Source: Luteolibacter sp. LG18 (GTDB lineage Bacteria; Verrucomicrobiota; Verrucomicrobiia; Verrucomicrobiales; Akkermansiaceae). From it: a stretch of DNA of 64,000 nt. Where the stretch lies: the NCBI RefSeq assembly GCF_036322585.1, contig NZ_AP024600.1, positions 372,001 through 436,000 on the forward strand. Reading direction: 5' to 3'. The position numbers and the translations under genes are program-made. The notes under the pieces were generated by a model, which saw only the letters and a program-made list of their open reading frames with translations, did no database searches and was not told where the DNA came from. Positions 9,805 through 21,215 of this stretch are shown one piece after another (position 1 is the first letter of the stretch; each line of letters starts with the position of its first letter).

Positions 9805-9927
9805 GGCCGCGTGCTACGCGCGCCTCCTTCGGGTCTTTCGGAAAACGGAATGGTTTCGTGAGCCGACCGCCTGCGTAAATTTGCGTGTAACATTTAAACC
9901 GCCGCGGGGTATATAAGAGCGTTCCGT

Positions 9928-10932
9928 ATGTTCCGCTTGCATCATGTCCTGGGGACCCTCGTGTCCCTGTCCCCGCTGTCCTGTGCCCTGGCCGCACCGG
10001 ACGAGGCTCCCGCGCCGCTGCACCTCACCGCTCCGGATCTCGATCTGATCGGCGTGCCCGCGGGAACGTTCCAGATGGGTTCGGACGACAAGGACCCGCA
10101 GCGGTTTCCCTCCGAACTGAAGGTGACGACGGTGTCGCTCAGCCAGCCATTCTGGTTGGGGAAAACGGAGGTGACCCGTGGCCAGTGGGAAGCGGTGATG
10201 GGCCCGATCACGGAACCAACCTTCATCGGCAGCCCCAAAGATCTCGCAACCTTGGCATCCGATCTGCCGATGGCGGACGTGACCTGGGGCCAGGCCATCG
10301 CTTTCTGCGACAAGCTCACCGCGCGCGAACGCATCGCGGGCCGCTTGAAGCCGGGCTACGTCTTCAGCCTGCCATCCGAGGCGCAGTGGGAATACGCGTG
10401 CCGCGCGGGAACCACCGGGCTGATGCCCGCCTCCACCGCGGACCGGGACGCGACGATCTGGTACATGAAAACCGCCGGGCCGTGGACCTACTCGATGGGG
10501 GCCAAGCTCAATCCGGTGGCGGAGAAGAAGGCGAACGCGTGGGGATTCCACGACATGCTCGGCAACGTGCGCGAGTGGGTGCTCGATCCGGCCGCACCCT
10601 ATCCGGGCGGCAGCGTGACCGACCCGCTGCCACTCAAAGGGGTTTTCCCCGGCAAGCCGCAGAAGGAGGAGATCGAGCTGCGGATCATGCGCGGAGGCTG
10701 CTGGATCGATGGCGAGCGCGGCACCCGCGCGGCGGCCCGCGATTGGGCTGATCCCACGAAGTATGCCGCCGCCCCGGAAAAGAAGCCGGACGGCAAACCG
10801 GGCTCCGATTTCCGCGGTGGCACGGTCGGTTTCCGGCTCGCCCTGATTTCCGAGAAGATGCGCGCTGCGGTGGATCCGTTCGTGCGCACCCTTGCCACTC
10901 CTCCAGTCGCCGTTGCTCCCGCCAAACCCTGA
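9928..10932 (+). CDS. Formylglycine-generating enzyme (SUMF1) fold protein lacking the catalytic cysteines
   Basis: A 334-residue protein with a signal peptide and a full FGE-sulfatase domain. Recognisable blocks are PAGTFQMGS, GKTEVTRGQWEAVMG, LPSEAQWEYACRAGT, the LGNVREWVLD block and a closing GFRLAL. In true FGE two cysteines follow the RGGS motif. Here the segment reads RGGCWIDGERGTRAAARDW (C258), so both catalytic positions appear to be non-cysteine. It is therefore more likely a structural or ligand-binding FGE-fold protein than a sulfatase activator. A possible -10 box TATATA lies at 9910-9915. The next gene follows after 16 bp. Confidence 0.88.
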   Translation: MFRLHHVLGTLVSLSPLSCALAAPDEAPAPLHLTAPDLDLIGVPAGTFQMGSDDKDPQRFPSELKVTTVSLSQPFWLGKTEVTRGQWEAVMGPITEPTFIGSPKDLATLASDLPMADVTWGQAIAFCDKLTARERIAGRLKPGYVFSLPSEAQWEYACRAGTTGLMPASTADRDATIWYMKTAGPWTYSMGAKLNPVAEKKANAWGFHDMLGNVREWVLDPAAPYPGGSVTDPLPLKGVFPGKPQKEEIELRIMRGGCWIDGERGTRAAARDWADPTKYAAAPEKKPDGKPGSDFRGGTVGFRLALISEKMRAAVDPFVRTLATPPVAVAPAKP

Positions 10933-10948
10933 TCCCCCTTTTCCCGCG

Positions 10949-13192
10949 ATGAAAGCCCCTCTCCTGCATGCCCGGCTGCTGATGTTCGCGGCGGGAACGC
11001 TCGCCCCCCTGCCCGCGCTCCACGCGGCTCCCGAAGTAGCGGCCTCGACCGCGCCCGCCGACGCGGGACTGGCGGCGGCGATCCAAACCGGCGACTTCAA
11101 GGCCTGGCGCAAGACACTGGCGGCGCGGATCACCGCGGCCGCGGCGAAACCCACGCTCACGCCCGCGGAGGCGAAAGCGCAGGAACTCGATCTGGCCCGC
11201 CACGAGTTCCTGCTCCAGACGATGGCCTCCACCGGCCTGCCGCCCGCGACCCGTCCGGGACAGCCCGACAAGACCACGGCTGGCGACGCCCTGGCGGCGG
11301 TGGCGCAGGACCCCGGCGGCAAGGCATTCCTCACCTGGCTTCTCAACGACCCGGCGGCGCTCGGATACTATCTGGATAGTACTTTTTTCGCCTTCGCGGA
11401 GACCGACCGCACGTATGGCCTGCAGGTCTGGCGGAAGATCTGGGAGAAGGATCCGGAGAGCCATTCCGGCCTGTGGTGCCGGGTGGGCGCGGCGTTCGCG
11501 GTGGCCTATGGCAAGGAGCGGATCGTCACCGAAACCGCGTGGGACCAGAAGATCGAGCGCACGCTCGATCCGCTGGAGCGCTACGATTTCTACCGGGCGT
11601 CGTTCCAACAGGGGAAGCTGATGCCCTACTTCGCGGCCGCCCCCGCGTGGGAGCTGGTCTACACCGTGCACGCCTCCTACCGCTCGATCGAGGAGATGAA
11701 GTGGGCGCAGCAGATGCTGCCGCCGGAGCGCTTCAACCCGCGCGGCGCGGGCAACATGGAGTATCAGATCGTCAAATACCGGCTCTACAACTACCGGGAT
11801 TCGATCATCCACGGCACCGCCTATTTCGACGGCAAGCCGAACACGCTGATGACGATCGCCGACTACGGCTCGGTCTGCGGCGGCCTCTCGAACACCGGCA
11901 TCAGCGTGGCCAACGTGTTCGGTCTGCCCGCGTTCACCATCGGCCAGCCGGGACACTGCGCGTTCGTGCTGAAGGGATCGCCGAGTTCGTGGGACGGCGG
12001 CAATTTCGTCTCGGGCTGGAAGGACAGCTTCGACGCGCACCAGATCAAGTTCTTCGCCTGCGCCTACAGCGTGAACGTGAAGCTGCTGAGCCGAGCGTGG
12101 AACCACCCGCAGTTCGCGGAGGCCGAGCGGCTGCGCCGGCTGGGGAACGTGAAGCTTGGCGCGGGCGACAACTCGGCGGCGCTGGCGAACTTCGACAAGG
12201 CTTCGAAGCTTTGCCCGTTCCATTTCCTGGCACGGGCGGCGATGATCCGGCTGCTGATGGAGGACGACAAACCGGCGTTCATCGCGCGGCTGCGCCAGGA
12301 GTGCGTGGATCTCGCCCGCGAGCTCGCGGAGTTCCCGATGGCCACCGAGACGCTCCGCAAGGAAGCGGAAACCAAGCGGCTCAATCCCTCCTTCACCCCG
12401 GACCAGAAGGCGGCCTATCTCGGCCAGATCGCGGCAGGGCTTTCGTCCGCCACACCGACCCGCCAGGCCAACCTCGGCACCAAGGCCTTCGCCGACGCGC
12501 TCTCGCGCCAGCTCGCAACCTTCGGACTGAAAGACAAGGAGGTCGACAAGGTCATCGATCTCGCGGTGTTTCCGAAGAAGCTGAAGGCCGGTGAAACCGC
12601 GCCGGCGCCACCGGTCCTGAAAGCGCCCGCGAAGACGGAGGAGCTGGTGCGTTACCTCAACGCGCTGGAGTCTGCGGCGAATGCCCGCGAGGCCTTCGCC
12701 GCCTCGGTGAACGCGGTGGTGGCCGCCCTTCCTGAGAACGTCCGGCAATCGGTGCACCTGAAGACCGCGCCGAAGCCCGATCCGAAACCGGCGACCTACG
12801 ATGCGAAGACATTCGTGAAAGTCGGCTCGTGGACGCGCGACAGCATCGGCCACGCGCCGGTGGTGACGGACGGCTGGCATGAGATGGAAATCGCGCTGCC
12901 ACCGGCGGAGCGCCGTCCAGGCCAGTTGACGGTGGCGTTCGTGCAGACCAATGGCGAGACGCTGAACGTCGAAAACCTGCGCTTGTTCGCGGATGGCACG
13001 GAGGTGGACGCGGACGACCGCGCGCTGGTGCTGAAGGGCAAGAAGCCGGGCTTGTTCAGCATGGAACTGGAGCCCGCGATGCTAAAGGCGAAGCTGACCC
13101 TGAAGGCGGTCGTGTCCGACGTGCCGGATGGCAAGACCAGCGACGGCGAGGTGCGGATTCTGGAACCCGCTCCGCAGACCGCGCAGAGGTAA
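10949..13192 (+). CDS. Large secreted protein with transglutaminase-like segment
   Basis: A 747-residue protein with a signal peptide (MKAPLLHARLLMFAAGTLAP). The ATG at 10949 was preferred to an upstream in-frame start because it begins this peptide. Around residues 305-335 the sequence CGGLSNTGISVANVFGLPAF followed by GQPGHCAF resembles the Cys...His core of transglutaminase-like cysteine enzymes. The flanks are mostly helical with Lys/Ala-rich parts, and the last 120 residues look like a beta-sandwich carbohydrate-binding-type module. It is probably cotranscribed with the FGE-fold gene. Partner or substrate is unknown. Confidence 0.75.
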   Translation: MKAPLLHARLLMFAAGTLAPLPALHAAPEVAASTAPADAGLAAAIQTGDFKAWRKTLAARITAAAAKPTLTPAEAKAQELDLARHEFLLQTMASTGLPPATRPGQPDKTTAGDALAAVAQDPGGKAFLTWLLNDPAALGYYLDSTFFAFAETDRTYGLQVWRKIWEKDPESHSGLWCRVGAAFAVAYGKERIVTETAWDQKIERTLDPLERYDFYRASFQQGKLMPYFAAAPAWELVYTVHASYRSIEEMKWAQQMLPPERFNPRGAGNMEYQIVKYRLYNYRDSIIHGTAYFDGKPNTLMTIADYGSVCGGLSNTGISVANVFGLPAFTIGQPGHCAFVLKGSPSSWDGGNFVSGWKDSFDAHQIKFFACAYSVNVKLLSRAWNHPQFAEAERLRRLGNVKLGAGDNSAALANFDKASKLCPFHFLARAAMIRLLMEDDKPAFIARLRQECVDLARELAEFPMATETLRKEAETKRLNPSFTPDQKAAYLGQIAAGLSSATPTRQANLGTKAFADALSRQLATFGLKDKEVDKVIDLAVFPKKLKAGETAPAPPVLKAPAKTEELVRYLNALESAANAREAFAASVNAVVAALPENVRQSVHLKTAPKPDPKPATYDAKTFVKVGSWTRDSIGHAPVVTDGWHEMEIALPPAERRPGQLTVAFVQTNGETLNVENLRLFADGTEVDADDRALVLKGKKPGLFSMELEPAMLKAKLTLKAVVSDVPDGKTSDGEVRILEPAPQTAQR

Positions 13193-13312
13193 CGCGGAAA
13201 ACCGCAAGCGAATCGCGCGATCGCGCAAAGACTGCGCACGATTCCCGGGGCAGGATGCGTAAATGAACGGCGGTCCCTAAGACTTCGCCGTCTATTGTCA
13301 TTTGCTTCGATT

Positions 13313-15013
13313 ATGAAACGTTCCTGGTTGTTTTTCGCCGCCGTGCTTTTCGGCTCCGCACATGCGGAGGAGCCGAAACCGAACATCGTCCTCATCAACG
13401 CCGATGACCTCGGCTACGCCGAACTCGGTTGCTACGGCCAAGAGAAGATCCAGACGCCGAACCTGGACAAACTGGCGGCAGGCGGCCAGCGGTGGACGAA
13501 CTACTACTGTGGGGCACCGGTGTGCAGCCCTTCCCGGAACGTGCTGCTGACGGGCCGCCACGGCGGCGGCTGCGACGTGCAGGACCTGAAGCGGGTGGAC
13601 AAAAGCGAAGGCAGTAAGGACGCGGAGCTGAAGGGCGACTGGCCGATTTCCGAAGGGGCCTACACGCTTCACATGGCTCTGAAGAAGGCGGGCTACGACA
13701 CCGCGACTTTCGGCAAGTGGGGCTTGGGCGAGTTCGGCACCAGCGGCGCGCCGGACAAGCACGGCACCGATGTCTTCTACGGCTACACCGACCAGAGGGC
13801 CTGCCACAGCTTCTACCCGGCCTTCCTGTGGGACAACGGCCGCAAGGACCTGCTGAACGATCCGGAAATCCCGGGCCACGCGCGGCAGGCGGAGGGTCCC
13901 GTGGACGATGCGAAATACACCGGCACCAGGCACGCCTCGAAGGAGATCCTGGCGCACATGCTGAAATACGTCGAAGGCCGCAAGGCCACCGGCAGGCCGT
14001 TCTTCCTCTACTACGCCCCGACCGAGCCGCACGTGGCGCTCCAACCGCCGAAGGAGTGGGTCGACAAGTATCCGAAGGAGTGGGATGCCAAGCCCTACCT
14101 CGGCAACAACAGCTACCTCCCCCACTCGCGGCCGCGTGCCGCGTATGCCGCGATGATCTCGTTCCTCGACCACAACGTTGGGCAGCTCATGGACGCGCTC
14201 AAGACCCAGGGGCTCGACAAGAACACCATCGTGGTCTTCACCAGCGACAACGGCACGACGCACGATGTGGGCGGCGTGGATCACCGGTTTTTCAACTCGG
14301 TCTCGAACCTCCGTGGATTGAAGGGCCAAACCTATGAAGGCGGCATCCGAGTGCCGGGCATCGTGTATTGGCCGGGCAAGGTGCCGGCGGGCAAGGTGGT
14401 GGACCAACCGGGATACGACGCCGACATCATGCCGACCTTGTGCGCGCTGGCCGGAGCCGACGCGGGCCAGTCCTACGGCGACGTATTGCTGCCGGTGTGG
14501 CTGGGCCAGAAGGACAAGCTGGAATCGCGGAAGCCGATGGTGTGGTGCTCCGGCGGCTACGGCGGGCAGGTGGCGGTGCGCCTCGGCGACATGAAGGCGG
14601 TCCGCCGCGATTTGTTCCCGGCCGCCAAGGACGGCCCCTCGGACTGGGAGGTTTATGATCTCGCGAAAGACCGCGGGGAAACGACCGACCTCGCGTCCTC
14701 GCGCCGCGACGTGATCGAGCAGGCCCAAGCCGTGCTGAAGAAGGAATACCGGGTCGCCGCCGGGTTCAACGAGCTGCAGATTTTCGCACCGGAGAAGAAG
14801 GCGGGGGAATCCACCGGACCCAAGCGGGGCGAGGCGATCTTCAAGGGCCTGGACCAAGATGGCGATGGCAAGCTCACCTTCGACGAATGGAAGTCCAGCC
14901 CGCGCGGGAAAGCACTCAAGCCCGAGCACCGCGAGAAGGCCTTCGACGGCCTCGACAAGAACCACGACAAGGCGGTCAGCGAAGAGGAGTTCCTGGCGCA
15001 GTTCAAACAATAG
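13313..15013 (+). CDS. Secreted type I sulfatase with C-terminal EF-hand pair
   Basis: A 566-residue protein with a signal peptide ending near AHAEE. The alkaline-phosphatase-fold core starts PNIVLINADDLGY (metal-binding D31-D32). The modification motif is CSPSR (C71-R75) followed by the usual N-V-L-L-T-G-R-H block, so it is a Cys-type sulfatase needing formylglycine at C71. The metal motif TSDNGTTHDVGG is also present. At the C-terminus two EF-hand loops are visible, DQDGDGKLTFDE (from residue 514) and a weaker DKNHDKAVSEEE (from 548). Likely substrates are sulfated glycans. The FGE-like gene upstream probably cannot activate it. Confidence 0.93.
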   Translation: MKRSWLFFAAVLFGSAHAEEPKPNIVLINADDLGYAELGCYGQEKIQTPNLDKLAAGGQRWTNYYCGAPVCSPSRNVLLTGRHGGGCDVQDLKRVDKSEGSKDAELKGDWPISEGAYTLHMALKKAGYDTATFGKWGLGEFGTSGAPDKHGTDVFYGYTDQRACHSFYPAFLWDNGRKDLLNDPEIPGHARQAEGPVDDAKYTGTRHASKEILAHMLKYVEGRKATGRPFFLYYAPTEPHVALQPPKEWVDKYPKEWDAKPYLGNNSYLPHSRPRAAYAAMISFLDHNVGQLMDALKTQGLDKNTIVVFTSDNGTTHDVGGVDHRFFNSVSNLRGLKGQTYEGGIRVPGIVYWPGKVPAGKVVDQPGYDADIMPTLCALAGADAGQSYGDVLLPVWLGQKDKLESRKPMVWCSGGYGGQVAVRLGDMKAVRRDLFPAAKDGPSDWEVYDLAKDRGETTDLASSRRDVIEQAQAVLKKEYRVAAGFNELQIFAPEKKAGESTGPKRGEAIFKGLDQDGDGKLTFDEWKSSPRGKALKPEHREKAFDGLDKNHDKAVSEEEFLAQFKQ

Positions 15014-15094
15014 ACCGGGCCGCCTGATACATCCCGATACAATTTTCCCCGCGCTCCCTCGGCGGCGGCGTGGTATGTCCTGCCGAGCCGCCGC

Positions 15095-15814
15095 ATGAAT
15101 GCCTCGCCCCACATCGCCGTCGTGGATGACCACCGGGACATCCGCGAGCTGCTGGTCCGCTATCTCGGATCGCACGGCTACCGGGTGAGCGAGGCGGAGA
15201 GCGCGGCGGCGTTCCGCCACCTGCTGGAGCGCAGCGCACCGGACCTGGTGGTGCTGGACGTCATGATGCCCGGCGAGGACGGGCTTTCGCTGTGCCGCGA
15301 CCTGCGGGCGAACACGGACTTGCCGGTGATCTTCCTCACCGCCGTGAGCGAGGACACGGACCGCATCATCGGCTTGGAAATGGGAGCGGACGATTACCTG
15401 ACGAAGCCCTTCAACCCGCGCGAGCTGCTGGCCCGCATCAAGGCGGTGCTGCGGCGCACCAACAGCCTGCCACCGCAGCGCGATGCACCGCGCTCGGGCA
15501 ACCTCCGCATCGGCGACAAACTCCTGGACATGGAGCGCCGCGAGATCACGGGCTCCGATGGTGTGGCGGTGCCGCTGAGCACGGCGGAGTTCCGGTTGCT
15601 CTCCGTGTTCCTCGATCATCCCGGCATCGTCCTGAACCGCGAACAATTGCTCGATCTCACCACCGGTCGCACCGCGGACGTGTGGGACCGCAGCATCGAC
15701 AACCAGGTGAGCCGGCTGCGGCGTAAAATCGAAGCCGATCCGAAGACCCCGGTGCTGATCCAGACCCACTGGGGCGGCGGCTACAGTTTCACCGGAAAGG
15801 TGGAGGCGGCATGA
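15095..15814 (+). CDS. OmpR-family response regulator
   Basis: A 239-residue two-domain regulator. The receiver has the acidic pair D11-D12, the phospho-acceptor D55 in VVLDVMMPGEDG, a Thr at TAVSE and K104 in LTKPF. A winged-helix output domain follows (about residues 140-235), with LLDLTTGR and a DNQVSRLRRKIE recognition helix. It overlaps the kinase gene by four bases (ATGA), so the two are translationally coupled. Target genes are unknown; the nearest candidates are the sulfatase upstream and the small secreted protein at 17336. Confidence 0.96.
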   Translation: MNASPHIAVVDDHRDIRELLVRYLGSHGYRVSEAESAAAFRHLLERSAPDLVVLDVMMPGEDGLSLCRDLRANTDLPVIFLTAVSEDTDRIIGLEMGADDYLTKPFNPRELLARIKAVLRRTNSLPPQRDAPRSGNLRIGDKLLDMERREITGSDGVAVPLSTAEFRLLSVFLDHPGIVLNREQLLDLTTGRTADVWDRSIDNQVSRLRRKIEADPKTPVLIQTHWGGGYSFTGKVEAA

Positions 15815-17229
15815 GGCGGTTCTGGATGCGCAGCCTGACGGGGCAACTGATCGCGCTGATGCTGCTCACGCTCCTGCTTTCGCAGGTGGTGTTTTATTTC
15901 ATCAACAACAGCGAACGCGACCGCACGATGCGCAGCGTGCGCCAGGACGAGTTCCTGGCCCGTGCGATGGCCGTGGCGCGTCTGGTCGGCTCCACCGATG
16001 CCTCGGTGCATTCGGAGGTCATCGGCGCGGCGAACACAGCGCTTTCCCGCTACTGGATCTCGGACAAGCCACCGGGCGATCCGCGGGATTGGCAGCAGCG
16101 CGCACGGCGGCATCTGTTGCGCGCGGTGCCAACCGCCCTCGATCTGAAGGCGGGTGAACCCGAAGCGAATCTCCCACCCAATCCGCGCCTCGGCGAAAAC
16201 GACGTGCCGGTGCAGGAGGGACTGGCGTGGAAGCCGGTCGCTTACGGAACCGGGAGCCCATCGGCGGAACTGCTCGATCTCCGGGCATGGAATGGCTTTG
16301 GTCTGGCAACGGAAGTCCAGCCCGGCCAGTGGTTGAACGCGGTGTTCGCCAAGGCGGAACCAGCCACCTTGTCCTCCCGCTACTACGTGATGCTCGGGGT
16401 GGCGGCGCTGGTGCTCTCCGGCATCGCCATCCTCGCCGCGCGGCGGGTCGGGCGTCCGCTGCGCCATCTCACCGTGGCGGCGGAACGGCTGGGCCGCGGC
16501 GAGGAGGTTCCGCCAGTGCCGGAGGCCGGTGCCGACGACATCCGCCACACCGCCGAGGCCTTCAACCGGATGCAGTCCCGGTTGCGACGATTCGTGGAAG
16601 ACCGTACCCGGATGATCGCGGCGATCAGCCACGACCTGCGCACGCCGATCACCTCGCTGCGGCTGCGGGCCGAGTTCATCGCCGATGCGGAAACGCGCGA
16701 GCCGATGATCGCCACGCTGGACGAAATGCAGGCGATGACGGAAGCGACGCTCGCGTTCTCGAAAGGCGAGGCCACAACGGAAGCCGCGCGGGACATCGAT
16801 CTCTCCGCCCTGTTGGCAAGCCTCTGCGACGATCTCGCCGCCATGGGCCAGGACGTGGAATTCTCAGAGGAAGCACGGATGCCCTTCCGTTGCCGGCCGG
16901 ACTCGCTGCGGCGCGCGCTGCGCAATGTGATCGAGAATGCCGTGCGCTATGGCGAACGCGCGCGGGTGACGATGCAACGCACGTCCACCGGTCTCCAGAT
17001 GCTCGTGGAGGACGATGGGCCCGGCATTCCGGAAGCGGACATGGAGCGGGTGTTCGCTCCGTTCGTGCGCCTGGAAACCTCGCGCAGCCGCGACACCGGC
17101 GGCGTGGGACTCGGCCTCGCGATCGCGCGTTCAATCGTGCGCTCCCATGGTGGCGACATCACGCTGGCGAACCGGGAGGATGGCGGCCTGCAAGTGAGGC
17201 TGGTGCTGCCTTCGGACCACCGTGGTTAG
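15811..17229 (+). CDS. Sensor histidine kinase, EnvZ/RstB-like
   Basis: A 472-residue membrane kinase. TM1 lies near residues 11-31 and TM2 near 190-210, with a periplasmic sensor region of about 155 residues between them. A HAMP linker (RRVGRPLRHLTVAAERLGRG) leads to the HisKA box with H274 in AISHDLRTP. The ATPase domain has an N-box (NVIENAVRYGE), G1 DDGPGIPEADM and G2 GVGLGLAIARS. It is the partner of the regulator just upstream. The stimulus is not evident from the sensor region. Confidence 0.96.
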   Translation: MRRFWMRSLTGQLIALMLLTLLLSQVVFYFINNSERDRTMRSVRQDEFLARAMAVARLVGSTDASVHSEVIGAANTALSRYWISDKPPGDPRDWQQRARRHLLRAVPTALDLKAGEPEANLPPNPRLGENDVPVQEGLAWKPVAYGTGSPSAELLDLRAWNGFGLATEVQPGQWLNAVFAKAEPATLSSRYYVMLGVAALVLSGIAILAARRVGRPLRHLTVAAERLGRGEEVPPVPEAGADDIRHTAEAFNRMQSRLRRFVEDRTRMIAAISHDLRTPITSLRLRAEFIADAETREPMIATLDEMQAMTEATLAFSKGEATTEAARDIDLSALLASLCDDLAAMGQDVEFSEEARMPFRCRPDSLRRALRNVIENAVRYGERARVTMQRTSTGLQMLVEDDGPGIPEADMERVFAPFVRLETSRSRDTGGVGLGLAIARSIVRSHGGDITLANREDGGLQVRLVLPSDHRG

Positions 17230-17335
17230 GAGCTCTCGATGCGGCTTGAAGCGCACGCTCTCGTCCGTTAGCGTGGATCGCTTGGTTCCGTTTTCCAACG
17301 GCGGACCGGGCATGGAACACCTGCTCAACCCGCCC

Positions 17336-19275
<1,940 letters not shown>

Positions 19276-19288
19276 GCCTCCGATTCAA

Positions 19289-19315
19289 GGAAGCCCGGTC
19301 ACGTGCCGGGCTTCC
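19289..19315. terminator. Bidirectional hairpin between leuB and the lipoprotein gene
   Basis: A perfect 10-bp stem (19289-19298 with 19306-19315) and 7-nt loop lies in the 23-bp convergent gap and extends into the last codons of the minus-strand gene, including its stop. It has no T-tract. It probably limits read-through both ways. Confidence 0.7.
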
Positions 19316-20300
19316 ACTCCACCGTGGTGGAGAACGAGGCCGGCCCCTGCATGCGGGTGGACACGCCGCCGCTGTTCTGGGTCATGGTGAGGATGGCTTC
19401 CATTTCCCGCTTCATCACCACCGGATAGAGCAGGGAGAGCCAGATCTTCCCCGAATCGATGGTGTAATCAAAATTGCTCTTCTTCCCATCGCTGCCGATG
19501 ACGTTCTTCCGGCTGCAGGTGCCGCGAAACGAGAAGCGCCCGCAGGGATGCCCCCCGATGCCTTCGATCCCCTCGTAAACGAGGTCGATTTTCCCGGCGG
19601 GCGACTCGCCGAACAGGAGCCTCAACCCGTCCCCGGTCAGTGGAAATGCCGCGCCTTCCTTGAAGCGCGGCTTGCCGAACCAGAACCCGCACGGCAGGGC
19701 TCCGGCCGCCACGGCCATGTCACCGATACCGGGCTCGACATTCTCCACCCACACGATGCGGCGGAAGTCACCACCGCGGCCGTTCTCCGCCTTCCACTTG
19801 CCGCCGGTCTGGCGAAAGGTGGCGCTCAGGCCGGTCGCTTCGGACTCCACCGCCACCGGTTGAGGAGCTGGCTCCTTCCCCTGCTGAGGCAGCATCGCGG
19901 GCACGAAGGCATCGCGCTCGATGGTGAGGGAAAGACGATCGCCCTCCCGCTTCCAAAGATGGGTCGTTTCCGTTGAGCCGTTGAACGTGCCCGTCTCGTT
20001 GCCGAGCTCCGAATGCTTGGTCAGGCGCAAGGACTTCCCATCCATCTTCGTGACCTCGCGCGCGGTGAGTTTCGCGGGAAACGGAAGATCCTTGCGGAAG
20101 CGGACGCCTTCCTCGGTCTTGTCGATCTGCGCTTCGAGCGCGGGATCGATCGCGGCAGCGGCCGCCTTCTCCTCCGTCGCTTTTTTGTCCGGCGAGGAGG
20201 CGGATGTGGCCTTCGCCTTCGCGTCGGCGACCGCCTGCTTCACCTTGTCACAGGAAACGAGGCAGGAACAGCACAGGAGCGTGAGCCAAGGCAGGCGCAT
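19299..20300 (-). CDS. Putative lipoprotein of unknown function
   Basis: A 333-residue protein starting MRLPWLTLLCCSCLVSCDK, a lipoprotein signal with a clear lipobox (LVSC). An upstream in-frame start at 20345 would displace the signal, so 20300 is preferred. An Ala/Lys-rich linker follows, then a beta-rich region with a repeated FPAKLTAREVTKMDGKSLRL-type segment. No family was recognised. It lies 51 bp downstream of cysE on the same strand and could be cotranscribed. Confidence 0.72.
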   Translation of the reverse strand: MRLPWLTLLCCSCLVSCDKVKQAVADAKAKATSASSPDKKATEEKAAAAAIDPALEAQIDKTEEGVRFRKDLPFPAKLTAREVTKMDGKSLRLTKHSELGNETGTFNGSTETTHLWKREGDRLSLTIERDAFVPAMLPQQGKEPAPQPVAVESEATGLSATFRQTGGKWKAENGRGGDFRRIVWVENVEPGIGDMAVAAGALPCGFWFGKPRFKEGAAFPLTGDGLRLLFGESPAGKIDLVYEGIEGIGGHPCGRFSFRGTCSRKNVIGSDGKKSNFDYTIDSGKIWLSLLYPVVMKREMEAILTMTQNSGGVSTRMQGPASFSTTVEWKPGT

Positions 20301-20351
20301 GAAATGATTCGATAGGGCAAACCATCTCCCAATACCAGCTTTCAATCTTCG

Positions 20352-21215
20352 CTAAATGAACCCGCGGCATTCCAACGACTGATCCATCGCATCCGCCGGA
20401 TTTTCCTCCCGGGCCACGCCCACGATCACCGCGGGAACTCCGGCGACGGTAGTGTGGGGCGGCACGTCGGCGAGTACCACACTGCCCGCGCCGACCTTCG
20501 CTCCGGTGCCGATCTCGACCCGGCCGAGAACCTTGGCACCCGCCCCAAGCAGCACGCCGGAGCGCACGATGGGATGGCGGTCGCCGGTCTCCTTGCCGGT
20601 GCCGCCGAGCGTCACCTCGTGGAGGATCGACACATTGTCCTCGATGATGGCCGTTTCACCGACCACGAACGAGGTGGCATGATCGAGCAGGATGCCGCAG
20701 CCGATCCGCGCGGCAGGATGGATGTCCACCGCGAAGGCCTCGCTCATCACGCTCTGAAGATAAAGCGCGAGCCACCGGCGGCCATCGAGCCAGAGCTGGT
20801 GGGCCACCCGGTAGGTGGCGAGGGCGAGGAAGCCCTTGAAAAACAACAGCGGCTCGAGCGGCGAGAAGCACGCGGGATCCCGCTGATAGATGGCCATCAT
20901 GTCCCGCGCCGCGTGGCGGACGAGCTCGGGATGCTGCCCGAAGATCTGGTTGAAAAGCGGCTCCAGCTCGGCGCGGGTCATGTCCTCGCGGGCCAGGCGG
21001 CGGGCCAGCCTGGCGGACAGGGATTCACCGAGATCGTTCCGCAGGAACACGACGTCCCGCAGCAGGTGGGCGAGCGTGGGCTCCTGTTCCACCACTTTGG
21101 CCCCATCGTCCCGGATGAGCGCCCAAACGGCCGCGGTGTCCATTTCGTTGCAGGATTTCGCTTCCGCGTCCTTCGTGCTCGCCGCGGCGGCGTGAATGTG
21201 TACCGAATCGGTCAT
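20352..21215 (-). CDS. cysE: Serine O-acetyltransferase
   Basis: A 287-residue enzyme converting serine and acetyl-CoA to O-acetylserine for cysteine synthesis. The C-terminal left-handed beta helix shows VDIHPAARIGCGILLDHA, VGETAIIEDNVSILHEVTLGGTGKETGDRHP and GAGAKVLG with hexapeptide periodicity. The start at 21215 has a good ribosome site (GGGAG six bases upstream). A later start at 21143 would match the E. coli length better but has no such site. Its start codon overlaps the divergent Rrf2 gene start within one CATG. Confidence 0.95.
   Translation of the reverse strand: MTDSVHIHAAAASTKDAEAKSCNEMDTAAVWALIRDDGAKVVEQEPTLAHLLRDVVFLRNDLGESLSARLARRLAREDMTRAELEPLFNQIFGQHPELVRHAARDMMAIYQRDPACFSPLEPLLFFKGFLALATYRVAHQLWLDGRRWLALYLQSVMSEAFAVDIHPAARIGCGILLDHATSFVVGETAIIEDNVSILHEVTLGGTGKETGDRHPIVRSGVLLGAGAKVLGRVEIGTGAKVGAGSVVLADVPPHTTVAGVPAVIVGVAREENPADAMDQSLECRGFI

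Noticed and set aside
13298-15769. An 823-codon open frame on the minus strand antisense to the sulfatase and response regulator
   Set aside because: High GC gives long antisense frames. The plus-strand proteins here have full family motifs, and the antisense translation shows none.
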